Below, one piece after another: positions 33,360 through 46,300 of a stretch of 64,000 nucleotides of DNA. Numbering within the stretch: position 1 is the stretch's first letter; every line of letters starts with the position of its first letter. Both the position numbers and the translations under genes were made by a program. Source of the stretch: Siphonodentalium dalli (taxonomy: Eukaryota; Mollusca; Scaphopoda; Gadilida; Siphonodentaliidae); the NCBI GenBank assembly GCA_032622095.1, contig CP136069.1:184999122-185063121 (forward strand), in the 5' to 3' direction. The notes beneath the pieces are model-generated. The model saw nothing but the letters and a program-made list of their open reading frames with translations, was not told the origin of the DNA and searched no databases.

Positions 33360-34334
33360 AATGCCAGCCAACAAGAGACTATTTGACAGGCAATTCATCA
33401 GATGACAACAGCAGATAAGTAATGGCGACAAGTGCGCCACCATGCAAGAACTGAATATGGATGTGCCATGTAACCGTTGTCCACAGCGAAGATCTTGACC
33501 GACATACCACTGAGACCACCATTCCCTCCCCTTTCACCTCCAAAATTCCGGACGCGTTAGGTCGTTTTCTGTTCTTATCTGTTTTGAACATATTTCATAC
33601 TTTCCGAATAATTATGTAATTTAAATATTTCGTTGCATGCCGACTAAGGTAGTTCGTTCCCATATTCCGCGAGCATCATCTAGACGTTACCTTCCTCTAA
33701 TGTATGACACATGATCTCACTTCAACATCACTATTATGTGTCCCCCGAATTACACTGTTGTGGACATGAAGCCTTTATTTTGTCAAATATATACTACATC
33801 TAATGTTTGTTTTTCTCATGATATTATTTTATCACTCAGTGTCATTACACTGCATCCTGTATTCCGTGTTCTTCTTAAAACGAAATTCCGAATCCCAGGG
33901 GACGGGGTGTGGTTTCCACCATCGATCATGAGAGAGTGTTGTTCTTGTTTGTCGAATTGTATTAAAATTTTGTTTCTGATGTGGGTATTCTATTATCTTC
34001 AAAATCCATCTAAAATATTGCACACACATGGGGTCGATGACATGGGTTGGCTAGGCGTCACACCGCGACTGGCACACCATATTCAACTCCACGCTCCATC
34101 GATGAATACATACTTTGATATTTATCCATGTAATTGCACGTTTTCTATATCGTGGATATAGAGGGTCTCCGTTGGTCGGAGTTCACCTTGCATTTTCCAG
34201 CTACATCTCCTTGAACGAAACCAAACTCACAAGATCGCTAAATAATTCAATTAGAACTCCTTCTTCTTTGGGTAAGATTTCCCCAGTTGATACCACAACC
34301 ATTTTTCTGATATTTTATTCTCAAACTGTTATAT
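33360..34334. other. 3' flank of EGF gene copy 2
   Basis: Homologous to 17667-18260 up to about 34030, including AATCCCAGGGGACGGGGTG-like and CTTCAAAATCCATCT landmarks. Beyond that no homology or gene was recognised. Confidence 0.55.
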
Positions 34335-34760
34335 ATACCATAAGAGAACACAATAATGACGCCTCTCGACCTGCCCAACCAATTTATATACGTACAAATG
34401 TATATATAACACTTCCAGAAGGTGCAAATAATCATAATAATCGTAAATGTATGGACAAGTCGAGAGCGCCGAACCGTTCCAATTGTTGACTACATTTCCA
34501 ACGCCCATTAATTAAAGTCGGAAATTTTCCAACTGATTCCATTTCATTATTTTGACCAAATGAGGAAAATTATGCGAATTTTGGCCTAAAAACTGCTAAT
34601 ATATACTGGTTATAAATTAAAATCATTGGAACAGTTTCAACCTATTTTCAACATATGCTGTGTCAAGCCTGACATTTCCAACTGTTGAAACTGATAACCA
34701 AAGTTGGAGGAGAAACACCACCAAAACTCTCTGTCCAATTCAGTAAAACAATGAGATCCA
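34335..34760. repeat. TTTCCAAC dispersed element, copy A
   Basis: Non-coding element shared with 37835-38230: ACACTTCCAGAAGGTGCAAA, GTATGGACAAGTCGAGAG, TTTTCCAACTGAT, GACCAAATGAG and CAAAGTTGGAGGAGAAACAC occur in the same order. GTTGGAAA and TTTCCAAC recur in both orientations. Confidence 0.75.
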
Positions 34761-34989
34761 TATATACACTATAGTCGCTCCATGGGCGATTGTCATGCTC
34801 AAATATAGACATACACACGAGGCATTTATGTCAGGATATAAATTTGGTCAGGTGCTTACAACTTAAAAGATCCCTTGATTGGCTTTGCACATTATATCAG
34901 AATTGAGAATTCGAAGGTTCAGATTTGAGACAAGACCACGGAGAGGCATGACTAGACAAATGCGTGAGTCGTGATAACTCAACAACCGG

Positions 34990-35719
34990 CGTCGCATCAG
35001 AACTATAAGGTCGTAACTCCCATTTTCAACTTTCCGAGAAAATGAAGGTAGATGTGTTCAGACAATATTTCTCATAATGTTGATAAGCATGACGTATTGT
35101 TGTATTTATCACAATGAAAACTGGCATTAGCTGTTCACTGAACCACATATTTCTTGTCTGTTTACTCCCTCGTTTTCTTTTAAAAAGCAATAACTTATTT
35201 GGAGATAAGACCTTTTGCGTACGCCAACGGCGATTGGTTTCCGTGCTATAAGGAAGGTGTGCTAATAAAAACAGATTAAGCTAAATGTGGTGGCAATCGC
35301 ATGTGTCTATGAACTAAAAAGTGCCTATTGTACATTATGCATATTCACTCATGTTCATCATCATACAGAAATTTGTGGAACAATCACAAAATTTAAATCA
35401 CCAAATGATCACGTGACTAACATGGAGATACGACCATATAGCCCACATTTGAGAATTTGCAAACACAAAAACAGGAGTCACGTGGACAAACTGAAGCATC
35501 CGATTGGCTGCTGTTGGACATACGACCTTGTAGCCCGAATAATTGTGAAGATAGCTGGAGATACGACATTTGTGTCACTGGTTTTTTTGTGAGAATATTT
35601 GTCATCCAATGCAAAAGGAGTTTGGCCCATCGGATTGGATTTTTTCTCACGATTCGAATGATAGCAAATACTCATTTCCCGCCAAAACGGAGTTACGACC
35701 TTATAGTTCTGATGCGACG
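34990..35719. mobile_element. TIR element with subterminal TACGACC repeats
   Basis: A perfect 31-bp inverted repeat: CGTCGCATCAGAACTATAAG at 34990-35020 and its inverse at 35689-35719 bound about 730 bp. Copies of the inner TIR motif recur inside (ATACGACCATATAG at 35426, ATACGACCTTGTAG at 35521, ATACGACATT at 35560), each next to GGAGA or GGACA. No transposase was found; the open frames at 35287-35759 overlap on both strands and are not convincing. The superfamily is unassigned. Confidence 0.75.
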
Positions 35720-36199
35720 AACCGGCCTCGAGGCATCACATGACCAAAGTGAATCATGATCTAACCGCACCCGTTTACTGCAGCTCACAAACAATCCCCA
35801 TTCACGTTGAACAGCAAAGGTCTGTGGCATTTAATAAATTAGTAGTTGCTTTTTCTGTTAAGGGCATTCATATATATCACTGCATTGCATATTTGAATAA
35901 CCATTGATTAAGTGGAATATGCGATATTGTATTTAAAAAACTTTGTACCTCTAGTACGTCAAACCAACTAGATATGAATTATATATTAGCATTGATTGCG
36001 AATTGGAAATTGGAATTGGCTTGTGTATCTTAATTAATTTAATTTGATACCTGAAACAACATCGTAATAATGATAGCGCCATAGCGGCGTAGTGCGTGAC
36101 ATATTTCGCCTGCTATCAGTGTATCCCAGTCCAGCTATAAACTGATATGATCCGATGGCCATTTTGGAAGCAATCTTAAGAGCTGTAAAATTCCAAAAC
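35720..36199. other. Intergenic
   Basis: No supported gene or repeat. Confidence 0.4.
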
Positions 36200-36589
36200 G
36201 TTCCAGATAATACTTTCAACACGTTTGTTGAACTTATTATCTGAACATTTTCTAAGTACTAACTACTCATCAATGAGTATTGAGTATAAAACAAATAAGT
36301 TGAAAATGGAATTAGATGAATCGATATGTTCTTATCAGCTATTGACATTCATATATATTATTACATTGATTAACCGTTTCATGACTGGAGATTCCTGAAA
36401 TTTTCCGAAAACCCTGTGCCAATGCATTCTCTTAAATATGCGAGTCTCCCATAGGGAGCCTCGCATATATAAGAGAATACATTGGCCTAACAGTATTTAC
36501 ATTGACCGTGTAAGCCAGTGCATTCTCTTATATATGCGAGGCTCCCTATGGGAGACTCGCATATATAAGAGAATGCAGTGGCATAGGGT
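36200..36589. mobile_element. Composite palindrome element, copy 2
   Basis: Same module order as 24868-25246. An inverted repeat ends in TTATTATCTGAACAT (near 36235); a palindrome TACTCATCAATGAGTA follows near 36265. After a spacer of about 130 bp, a nested palindrome lies at 36410-36589: 57-bp near-perfect palindromes at 36424-36480 and 36520-36576, each starting GCATTCTCTTA and folding at CTCCC/GGGAG, within outer arms ACCCTGTGCC/GGCATAGGGT. Non-coding. Confidence 0.75.
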
Positions 36590-36817
36590 ATTTAATGATG
36601 CACTAGCGCAGCTCCCGTCATGATTATATGAAAGAACAATGGGATTGGGTAATAAGCGATGTTTGTATTTGAATCACATCGTCCCTAGACAGTCGGATGG
36701 CTCTAGTTGGGTGAAAACAAAATAGATGTGAATTATATAATTGTATGCTATTAATTATATTGCGTACCAATCACTTTGAAATGTTATCATCACCAATTTG
36801 AAACTTAAAACATGTGA

Positions 36818-37831
36818 TTTTAATCAGAAAGTTGTGGCTATGTGAAATTAAACGCATCGAGTCATATCACAGTCTAATGGAAGTCATTTTGCATATTATG
36901 TGAGATAAACATCTTATGTCGGAAAAGTAAAAGTGGTTTCTTTAATGTTGTAATTAGTAGTGGCGCCGGTGTCTCTTGTGTGATCATGGTGCTAATTGAT
37001 TTGGCTGCCACAGGTAACCACGAAGTCATGGCTATGTCGCGCAAACTGCAGTTAAACGAGCCCAGGCATACCACAATATAATGGGAATCATTCTCCATAT
37101 AGTTCGAGATAACATCTTATGCAAAAATGGAAACATGGTTTCTTTTCAGGTGCAATTAAATAGGTGTCGGTAATTCTTTGATCATCATCATAAATGTATG
37201 CGCAACTGGCCATTTTGGGTGTATTTTACATTAATTCTTATCTTATCTTATCTGATCTTATCTTGCCGTCATCCTATTTGAATTTTCTACTTAGTGAATA
37301 TATTTTAATGCAATTATATCTATCAAAATCAAGGGGAGCGAAAATAAAATAAATTATAAGTATCTTATAAATATATCGGCGGGACGCCCCAAAGTCAGTT
37401 GTATCATCAAACGCCACAGAACTCACGTCGATTTCTGCACTGAATATATACTCCGAACTACCTATTCAGCTCAGTAATAGCATATTATTTGAAATTCAGC
37501 TGAAATATGATTCTTATCCAGATTTCGGTAAGTATATTCCAATAGCCAACATACATGTAGATCATGCATTCATAGTCCGCTATGCATTCTCGGCCAGTGT
37601 CTAGTTGAACCGCTGTCGATTGAGTGACGATGGATACTCAATTTGCTGTCAATGTTATATACAGAAAATAGACTCATAGTTTATATAACGATCAACCGTT
37701 TGGTGTAACTACAAATGTTTCCGTAATGTAAACAATTTGCGAATATGATATATGTGTTCACAATAATTAATTACAGACTTTGACTCATGCGGCACTGCTC
37801 AAAATGACGCTAATATTAATTATGGACAGTA
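36818..37831 (+). repeat. Segmental repeat block, copy 1
   Basis: Shares ordered, nearly identical stretches with 48689-49560: TCAGAAAGTTGTGGCTATGT, CGGCGGGACGCCCCAAAGTC, ACTCCGAACTACCTATTCAG and CAAAATGACGCTAATATTAA. Homology stops abruptly at ATGGACAGTA (37831 here, 49560 there). The interval 37140-37320 is absent from the second copy. Non-coding. Confidence 0.8.
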
Positions 37832-37834
37832 CAC

Positions 37835-38230
37835 ATGTATATATAACACTTCCAGAAGGTGCAAATAATGATAATAATCGTAAATGTATGGACAAGTCGA
37901 GAGTGTCCCTATTTATAAACACGCACCGAACCGTTCCAATTGTTGAAAATGTCCATTCTAACACCCACTGATTAAAGTCGGAAAATTTCCAACTGATGGC
38001 CATTTCAATATTTTGACCAAATGAGAAAAATTATGCGAATTTTTGCCTAAAAACTGCTGAATACTTGTTGTAAATAAAAATAAAAAGAACAGTTTCAACC
38101 TATTTTAAGCTGCAAATTTTACAACATATGTTGTCTCAAGTCTGACATTTTTGACTGCTGAAACTGTTAACCAAAGTTGGAGGAGAAACACCCCCAAAAC
38201 TCCCTGTGCAATTCAGATAAAGCTAGTCCG
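37835..38230. repeat. TTTCCAAC dispersed element, copy B
   Basis: Diverged copy of 34335-34760 in the same orientation, starting exactly where the segmental block ends, so it may be inserted there. Contains GTCGGAAAATTTCCAACTGA and CAAAGTTGGAGGAGAAACAC. Confidence 0.75.
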
Positions 38231-39169
38231 TAGAAGTTGTAGTAAGATGGTCCAAAAGATCTAGAGATCTTCTCCTTTACTCCCCATTTATTTTGTTGAT
38301 ATCTTGCATACACAAAACCATCACAAGTTTTTTGTTTTTAAATGTTTATTACCCAAAGATATACATATATAAGCAGTCATTTTACATACATGTGTGCATT
38401 CAAACATTTATCAATGGGCCGTGTGGGTGAGGGGTGACCAAACAAATTTACATTTATGCATACATTTGACTGGCGCGCGCGTTCCAAACGACCACATGTA
38501 TTGTGCGTGTGCGCGTCTGGCCTACGTACCACTGGTGGCAATATAAATGATGTTGTAGAAGAATGGTTACTGTAATATATCAGTTGCTGGTAACGTTGTC
38601 TGATCTCCACCTTGACATAATATCGATCTTAGGGCGCGTACACATGAAGCTGCAAGAAAATATATGCAAGAAAATATCAGGTACAATTGTACTCTGATAT
38701 TATCTTGCTGCACAGATTACGCCCGTGAGAAATCGGCGGGTTAGTTGACGTTGATTGAGCTCAATGTGACTAGTGTTAGTCGTTTTTGTTGAAGTGAATT
38801 ACTGCGGACAAACAACCTATAGTCCATATCGAATATTCATAGAGTTATAAAGTGCTATGGAAAATTTTAAATGCCACCTATTTTAACGAGAAAGAACGCG
38901 CCCTCTATGCATACAGTCCAAATTAAAGTAAAACAACTAAATCAAGGCATGTGAGGTACCAAATTATAAAGCACCCCCATACACGCAGAGGGTTTCCATT
39001 CGGGGGTGTCCACGTTGGGAAATTCTAACTGCACCCGCCACCCCCCCCCCCCTTTTTCCATAATTCCATTTGCACCCCCCTTGCACCTCAGTGCTCTTAG
39101 GCCTAATATTAGACCATGGTTCGGCCCGTAATCAGAACAAGAAAATCGCAAAATCCTACCATCTAGACT
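38231..39169. other. Intergenic
   Basis: No supported gene. A C-rich tract lies near 39036-39052. The minus-strand frame at 38942-39268 overlaps the edge of a TTTCCAAC element and shows no domain. Confidence 0.4.
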
Positions 39170-39640
39170 TAGCTCAATCATTCCTAGAGTTGGAAATTTC
39201 AAACCTGACACCCCACTTAGGTTTGAAAATTTACACCTGATGACAATTCCAATGACAATGTTGACCAAATGTATGACAATATTGTTTTCTTAAATTAACT
39301 AGCAGTTTTTGACTTTTGACTCAGGCTGGCCACGGGGGAACGACCAGGACACAAGTTTTCAAAGTGTTGGAAATTTCCAACCTGTCACCCCACTGAGGTT
39401 GGAAAGTTTCCAACTGATGACCATTTCAGACCAAAATTTTTACCAAAAATAGGAAAATATGCAAATATTGGTCCAAAAACAATTAATTCCCCCAAGAATT
39501 TTTTTGAAAATCAAACTACAAGAACATTTTCAACCTATTGTTGCTGTGAAATTTCCAACTAATGTTTTGGCAGGTATGAAATGTCCAACTGTTGAAAATA
39601 TTGACCAAAGTTGGGGCTGAGACACACCAAGCCCCCCCCC
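39170..39640. repeat. TTTCCAAC dispersed element, copy C
   Basis: Contains GTTGGAAATTTCCAACCTGT-type palindromic blocks, AACTGATGACCATTT, and ends near AAGTTGGGGCTGAGACACA with a C run. A relative lies inverted at 51625-51935 inside another element. Confidence 0.7.
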
Positions 39641-40189
39641 CCCTTGTCGCCACGTCTCTGTACACGTATATACATGTATATATAATACATAAACGGTTCT
39701 GACAACCAATGTAAAATGTAAATTCGTAGTAAGTTGAAACAGACGATACTATTGATGGATCATAACTCGAGTGCTTGAAATGTTACGATCATATCCCTGC
39801 GAGATTAGTTAACGGATACCGATGGCCACCTATCAAGATGAACACATATCACCAATTGGCGATAAAATATCAGCGCGCTGCCTTCGTCGGATATTTTCCG
39901 GTATTATTTATTTCATTGGTCAAGTAAGTCACATGGGGCATACCTGATATTTTCTTGCTGACCATGTGTACGCGCCCTTAAGGAGGTCTAACAATAGGCC
40001 GGTGCAAATGGCTTTTTATTTTATTTTGAGAAATTCGTCATGGTTGTCGATTGAATTAAGTCGTTTTTGTACCACATTATTCTATAAGTCTGGAGTCTAG
40101 ATGATTGGACGAAATATGTAGTTATTATCTTACAGATGATTTTCGGTTTGCCCGGATAATTGGAATGTATTTGTTGGTGGGCATATTAT
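39641..40189. other. Intergenic / LINE 3' flank
   Basis: No gene. TTTTATTTTATTTT near 40013 could be the complement of a LINE tail but this is uncertain. Confidence 0.35.
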
Positions 40190-43100
40190 TATATGAAGGC
40201 TAGTGCTTTCTCCAGAATTAACAACTTCTGTTGAAATGCTGTTATTTCCATGTTGCATCGTGCCCATAACTTATCACAGTCATAACGTAATCTGAGATCA
40301 TTAAAAAATTCGTTCAAGCCGAGTGATTTCGCGGAAAACTTTGCTTTATAAAGATATTGTTTTAAAATAAGTAAAAAATAAGTTATCACGCTGTTTGGTT
40401 CCAATGGGATAGCTCCAAGTAGCATGGTCTTTTTCAAAACATGTAAGTCGACGCCTTTGTCAGTTCCCCATTTGATCAGTTTGTTTAAGAAAGACTGTAC
40501 ATATCTACAGTCCCAAAATATGTGTGAAATTGTTTCAATTTCTGTTTTGCATCTTTCGCATCTATCATTTTGTCTGAGCTTTATTATATTAAGAAATCGA
40601 TTGGTCGCAAGGATTCGAGTGTTTATTCGATATTGTAACCATTGTAGTTTAGTGTCAGGCGTCGTGGTGAACGGTAGTTTAAAGTGAGTGTCCCAAGAGT
40701 TGATTACACCTAGTTCTTGTTCCCATTTTCTGCATGATTTTGGGGTGGGGGAAGTTGAATTGAGAATTCTGTAAAATTCTTGTCCACCTTTTTGGTCGCG
40801 TACAGTAGTTACAAAATTGTCTGGAAGAAATGGGCTAGCAATTCGTCTCAGTGGTTGGTCTAATTATTTCGATATTTCCAATATTTGTCGAGTGATACTG
40901 GTTAAAGTAATAAAGTTTGTTCTTATATTATACGTGCTTAACATTGGCTGTGGCGTGTGAAACCTTCCATCGCTCTGGATCAAATCGTTGATGAAAATTA
41001 CTCCCTTTGCCCTCCATGAGTTGAAATTGATGTATCGCCCATAGATATAGTAATTTCTGGATTATTCCAGATCGTTTCCGACAAAACATTTTGATTTTTA
41101 GAGTTCAATCTTAAATACTCACACCATGATGAAAATACATCTTTCCAAAATGGATTTGACAGCACGCTTAAGTGTTGTAATTTATATATTCTGTCATAAG
41201 TGAGGTACAGGGGGTCATCTAAAATAGGAAGATCCTATATGAGAGGTGCCCATTTGCATTGTTTTGTAATGAGGCGTCGTATACAAGTGATTTTAATTGA
41301 TGAATTGAATGTCTCCACATTAATCATTTTCAAGCCACCATCTGATATGTTACTGCAAATCTGTTGTCGACTGACTCGATCTCTTTTCGAATTCCATAAG
41401 AAGTTATAGAGCAATGCGTTTAGCTTTTTTATAAAATTCGCGGTGCGGATTAGGAAGAGTTAGAAATAGATGTGTCAATTTGGGGAGAATTAATGTCTTG
41501 ATGACTATTAATCTACCAATAGGTGTGAGCAACCGGTGTTTCCATAATGTGATCGTCTTTCTTATTTCGTCCATTTTATCGTCATAATTACTTTGCATTT
41601 TTGGCAAGTCAATATTAAAATGGATCCCTAAAAAGGTAAATTGTTCAGTTACTGTGATACTTAAGTCGCGAATGAAGTCTGGTCTATCGTAATTGCGGAG
41701 CACCACCCACGCCGCCTATCACTTGTCTGGGTTAATTTTTAAACCAGATATCCGGGCAAAAACATCAAGCGTAGAATATGCTTCGCGTACACTCCTTTCT
41801 GAGCCGTCGAGAATAAGCGTTGTATCGTCCGCGTATTGTGTGATCTTATATTCTGAGCTGCCGAGATGTATACCATTTATATTCACATTCTGTCTTACCA
41901 TTAGTGCTAGTATTGCTGCACACAGGAGAAAATATACGGCGATATTGGGTCACCTTGTCGACAGCCTCTTGATAGCTTAAAAGTTTGTGAAATGTGTCCA
42001 TTTAAAAGTACAGAAGAGCTCGAGTTTCTATAGAGGATTGTAATCAATGTTTCATGTCCACTCCAAAATTGAAAAAGTTTAAACATCTTTCTAAAAAACG
42101 CAACGATACAGAATCAAAGGCCTTTTCAAAGTCTACGAGGAGCAGGAGTCCCGGTATTTTGCGTTCATCAGATTTGTGAATAAGATCGTAAATTAGTCTG
42201 GTATTATCTCCGATGTATCGCCCAGCTAAGAATCCGGTCTGATCGTTTTCAATGATGTGGGGCAGTACTTTTTTCAGTCGTTCTGCTACACACGCCGACG
42301 CAAGTTTGTATGATGTATTCAATAAGGAGATTGGCCTCCAATTTTTAAACAGTTGTCTATTTTTATCCTTTTTTGGTATAAGTGTGATGATTCCTTGTTT
42401 CTGAGTAATAGAAAGTTCTCCGGAAGAAAAAGAAGTATTTAGGGATTCGACTAATAAGGGATCTATGTCTGACCAGAAGAATTTGTAAAATTCATATGTA
42501 TATCCTGTAGGGCCCGGGCATTTTCCGTTTTTTTGTATTTTTGAGAACGTATGTTAGTTCCTCTAGTGTGATTGGGCCTTCGATATTTTTGGCCTGAGTA
42601 TCGGACAAATGTGGATGATTTCCGTTACAAAACTGTTTCAGATTTATTTCTTCAGTTGGCTTCTCTGAGTAAAGATTCGCACATAAATTACGTGTGTGGG
42701 TCATGATGGCATTTTGATCTGTTATTTTGTTTCCATTTTCGTCGATCAGACTGGTAAAAGTTTTTGATATGAAGTTCCGTTTTTCTAAATTCAAAAAGTA
42801 TTTAGTTGGCTTTTCCCCTTCCTCGATCCATCTGGCACGAGATCTAATCATTGCACCACGTATTTGTTTTTGGCGAATTTCGCGATGTTCAGATTCAATG
42901 TTTTCAAGCTCATTCATAAAAGTATGCTTTGTTTCGTAGTTTGCAGAAGGAGAATCAATATCTGTCATTAAAGTTTCATTCCTTGCGTTTAAAGTATTTT
43001 CGTTTTGGATGGTCTGGCGTTTTTGTTTTGATGAAAAATGGATTGTAGCCCCCCTTATATCCAAAAGAGCAGCATCTAAAAATAATTTCTTGTTTACCGT

Positions 43101-43340
43101 TGTATCGAATTATATTTGTTATATTTGTAGCGGACATTATATTCTTCAATAATGTTTTTAACTATAGTTGAGTATTCTTTAATTTGGAGGAGGGAGTTAT
43201 TAAATTTCCAGAAGCCTCTACCTGTTTTTATTTCGGTAATGTCTACCGCCAGCGAAATAATAGAGTGGTCTTTGTGTCTGGTCGTGGAAAAGTTTGATTG
43301 GATAGAGCACACGAGCTTTAATGCGGGATAAAGTTTCAAG
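40190..43340 (-). pseudogene. Tx1/L1-like LINE ORF2 remnant
   Basis: A minus-strand non-LTR retrotransposon, 5'-truncated in the endonuclease domain and broken by several frameshifts and stops. In order from 43340 down: the end of an APE-type endonuclease (DHSIISLAVD, then GRGFWKFNNSLL); a linker with WIEEGEKPTKYFLNLEKRN; a frame change near 42505, after which GYTYEFYKFFW is read; DQTGFLAGRYIGDN; RT motif A DFEKAFDSVS near 42115; GCRQGDPIS in a shifted frame near 41960; catalytic YADDTTLIL near 41835; FTFLGIHF near 41620; and a C-terminal part to about 40190. Motif order and wording fit the Tx1/L1 group. A complete ORF2 would be about 1,200-1,300 codons; this one cannot make a protein. Confidence 0.88.
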
Positions 43341-44779
43341 TTTAATCATTCATTATATCTCTCTCTCTTCATATTTGTGATAAGAGAGTATACACAATAA
43401 AGTGAGTGGCATAATACATATATATACATACATGTATAATGTAAGTAACAATACATAAATGCATTAATATGAATGTAACATCAGATATACATGTATATAT
43501 TCAGCTTACTATGACCACCCACGGATGCACTCCCGGTCATTGGACATTTATAGATTACTAGCAGGGTTAAAGTGATGTGAAACCCTCTATGGATATTTGG
43601 TGGGAATAGAGAATACCCTTGCTCTCAAAGTGTTACACGTATTCTCATAAATTGTATATCCAAATGGCATCACAAAATATTATTCTTATAAGTAGTGGCT
43701 CACCTTGTCAGGTCGGAACAATTATCATTTTGTTTATCGCGTTTAATCCGTCCCACCAATTAAGAAGTATTTATTTATTTACAACGGCGTATACTTCAGA
43801 CTTTATAGCATGAAACATGAACATCATAAATATATAAGTTCGAAAAAATAAAAGACGACAATTGTGTTTTACATAGATCAATCAATCAGATCTAGTTTAT
43901 CATATCTTCATGAAGATACAGATGTTTTAAAGATATTTCCAGATGCTCCTCTGTTCTCGTGCTATATACTGGCTAATCATTTTCAGTTTAAAAGAATTGA
44001 TGTTATACAAGTATAGCAGCTACATGCCCGACACATCGAGATTTTGAGTTGTTTATGTTAGGCGATGAGTCTGTTCTAAAAAAATGAAAGAAATCCTCTG
44101 TATCGGGCAGATATACCCCTGACAGATATTGGACGATTCCGAAATGCCATGTGCTACGGACTGCGTTTTCCTTGATGTCAGAAGTAACCATATTTTACTG
44201 CACAGTGTGACCCCTATTTTTGAACAGGCCTGCTCTACATTTCATATCTCTTGGAAATTGTAACTTTTCGTGTGGAAACTATATTGAATGGGACAGACTC
44301 AATCGTGTTATAATATATACATGAGTCATTCTAATATGCAATCGTCTGACGATTCAAGGTCCCTCAGTTTGAATGAATATATGTATATCTTAAATATATT
44401 GATATAAATATACTTTTAATGCTTTCTTCTATGTATCTGTGTTGCTAGAACATTATCGGAATGCCCTGATTTCCACCCCATATACACATGACAGTTGAGA
44501 AGATATATAATTGTTCAAGTGACTTAATTATGTCACCATTTGTCGAGATTGTGAAATTGGAATGCCAACAACTCCTTAGAACGACATGGTGATGGCCTGG
44601 GAGATGACTATATATTACTTTGTTGGATATCGGCGAATTGAACAATCTTATAAATGCAAGTGAATCTCCTCTCGCCATCCATGACTCAAACGACCCCAAA
44701 TGTGATTTAATTCACCATATCATTAGAGAAGAACGTGCATGAATTTGATAGAATCAGTGCTAATTATATTTGTATCAAC
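43341..44779. other. Intergenic
   Basis: No exon was recognised. A+T-rich with ATACATGTATA motifs near 43420-43500. The frames at 43619-43813 (+) and 44445-44699 (-) have no domain. Confidence 0.4.
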
Positions 44780-46300
44780 TTTGGTGCAACTCCACTCATG
44801 CATGACTTGAACCACGTCACTTTTGACATATCTAAACCACGTCTATTAGACTCATACATGCATTACATAATGGATATGATTTTATATAAGTTTGGTGGTA
44901 ATCGGCAACTAAACAAATTCTTATCATTTTTATTACCCCCCCCCCCATCTCACCCAAACGGCACCAATTTCGGATCATTAAATCACACGTTTATACTCCT
45001 CTCATCGCGGAGAAGAATAATATATCAATTTGGTCGAAATCTAAAATAGCCCCACCCCTGACACCAACAACGTCACTTTAGAAAATTTTAACCCGCACTA
45101 TGATCTTACTCGTAAGAAGTTAACCCTGTTAGACCGCCTTGGTGCCATCTCGATTGTACCCTTAAAGTTATATATAGAAAACAGACATATATTCGCAAAT
45201 ATTTAATTCATTGTATCATTTGAGAAAAACGAGTATGAGTTTGATGGTAATTGACACTAAACATATTTTTATAAGTTTTTGGTGACCCTCCCGTCCCTAT
45301 TTCTGACTCAAGCGGCGCCAATTTTGACATCATTAAGCCACACACTTAGACCCATGATAGAGATGAATATATATACAATTTACGAAAATTGGCGTGTATA
45401 CAAATTCTTATCAAATTTAGGGCCACCATTGCATATCTCTCACCCGAAAGGCACCAATTTGGAGCATTTAAACCACACGATTAGATTATTCGTATCACGG
45501 AGAAGAACATGTATCAATCATGTGGAAATCGGCGCTAAACATATTGTTTATCAATGTTTGTGTCCCTCTCATCCTCTAGGCACCTCAGACTCGAATTGCC
45601 CCACTTTTGACATCTTTAAACCACACAATTAGACTGATATCATGGAGATTATTGTTTGTAAGTTTGGTGCTAATCCGCGACTAAACAATTTTTTATCAAA
45701 TTTAATGCCCACCACACCCCACCCCCATCTCTCACCAAAGCAGCACCAATATGACGTCTTTAAAATCACACGATTAGATTCCTCATATCATGGATAAGAA
45801 TGTGTATCAATTTGGTGTAAATTGGCGCTAACAATATTCAGTATCAATTTTGGTGCCCCTCTCCCTTTCAGTGCACCCCTGACTCGAATGACGCCACTTT
45901 TGACAACCTTTAGCCACGCCATTAGACACTTCATACCATGGGGATAAATTTGTATAAGTTTCGTGGCAATCGGCGACTAAATCAATTCTTGTCATATTTA
46001 GTACCCACCCACCGCGCCCACCCCAAATCTCTCATCCCAACGACACCAATTTGGCGTCTTTAAATCACACAATAAGATTCCTTGTATCATGGATAATATC
46101 TCAGAAGAATGTGCATCAATTTGGTGGATTTCGTCGCTAAAATTATTTTAAAACAATTTTGGTACCCCTCTCCCCTTCCGGTTATCTCTGACGCGAACGG
46201 CGCGACTTTTGACGTATTTAAACCACACCACTAGATTCCTCATGTTATGGGGATGATTATATATAAGTTTGGTGGCAATCGGCGACAATTTTTTTTCTGC
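44780..46300. repeat. Tandem array, ~148-bp period, ~9 units
   Basis: The anchor TTTAAACCACAC(A/G)ATTA recurs, diverged, near 44837, 44979, 45332, 45464, 45611, 45758, 45912, 46060 and 46216. Most intervals are 132-156 bp, with one gap near 45080-45300 where unrelated sequence or a decayed unit lies. Alternate units share CACCAATTT, ATCAATTTGGTG and CGGCGACTAAA blocks, giving a weaker dimer period. Non-coding. Confidence 0.75.

Noticed and set aside
38942-39268. Minus-strand frame of 108 codons
   Set aside because: Overlaps a poly(C) tract and a TTTCCAAC repeat copy, and has no homologous open frame in the other copies.
40424-42939. Plus-strand frames inside the LINE
   Set aside because: They are antisense to clear reverse transcriptase motifs on the minus strand.
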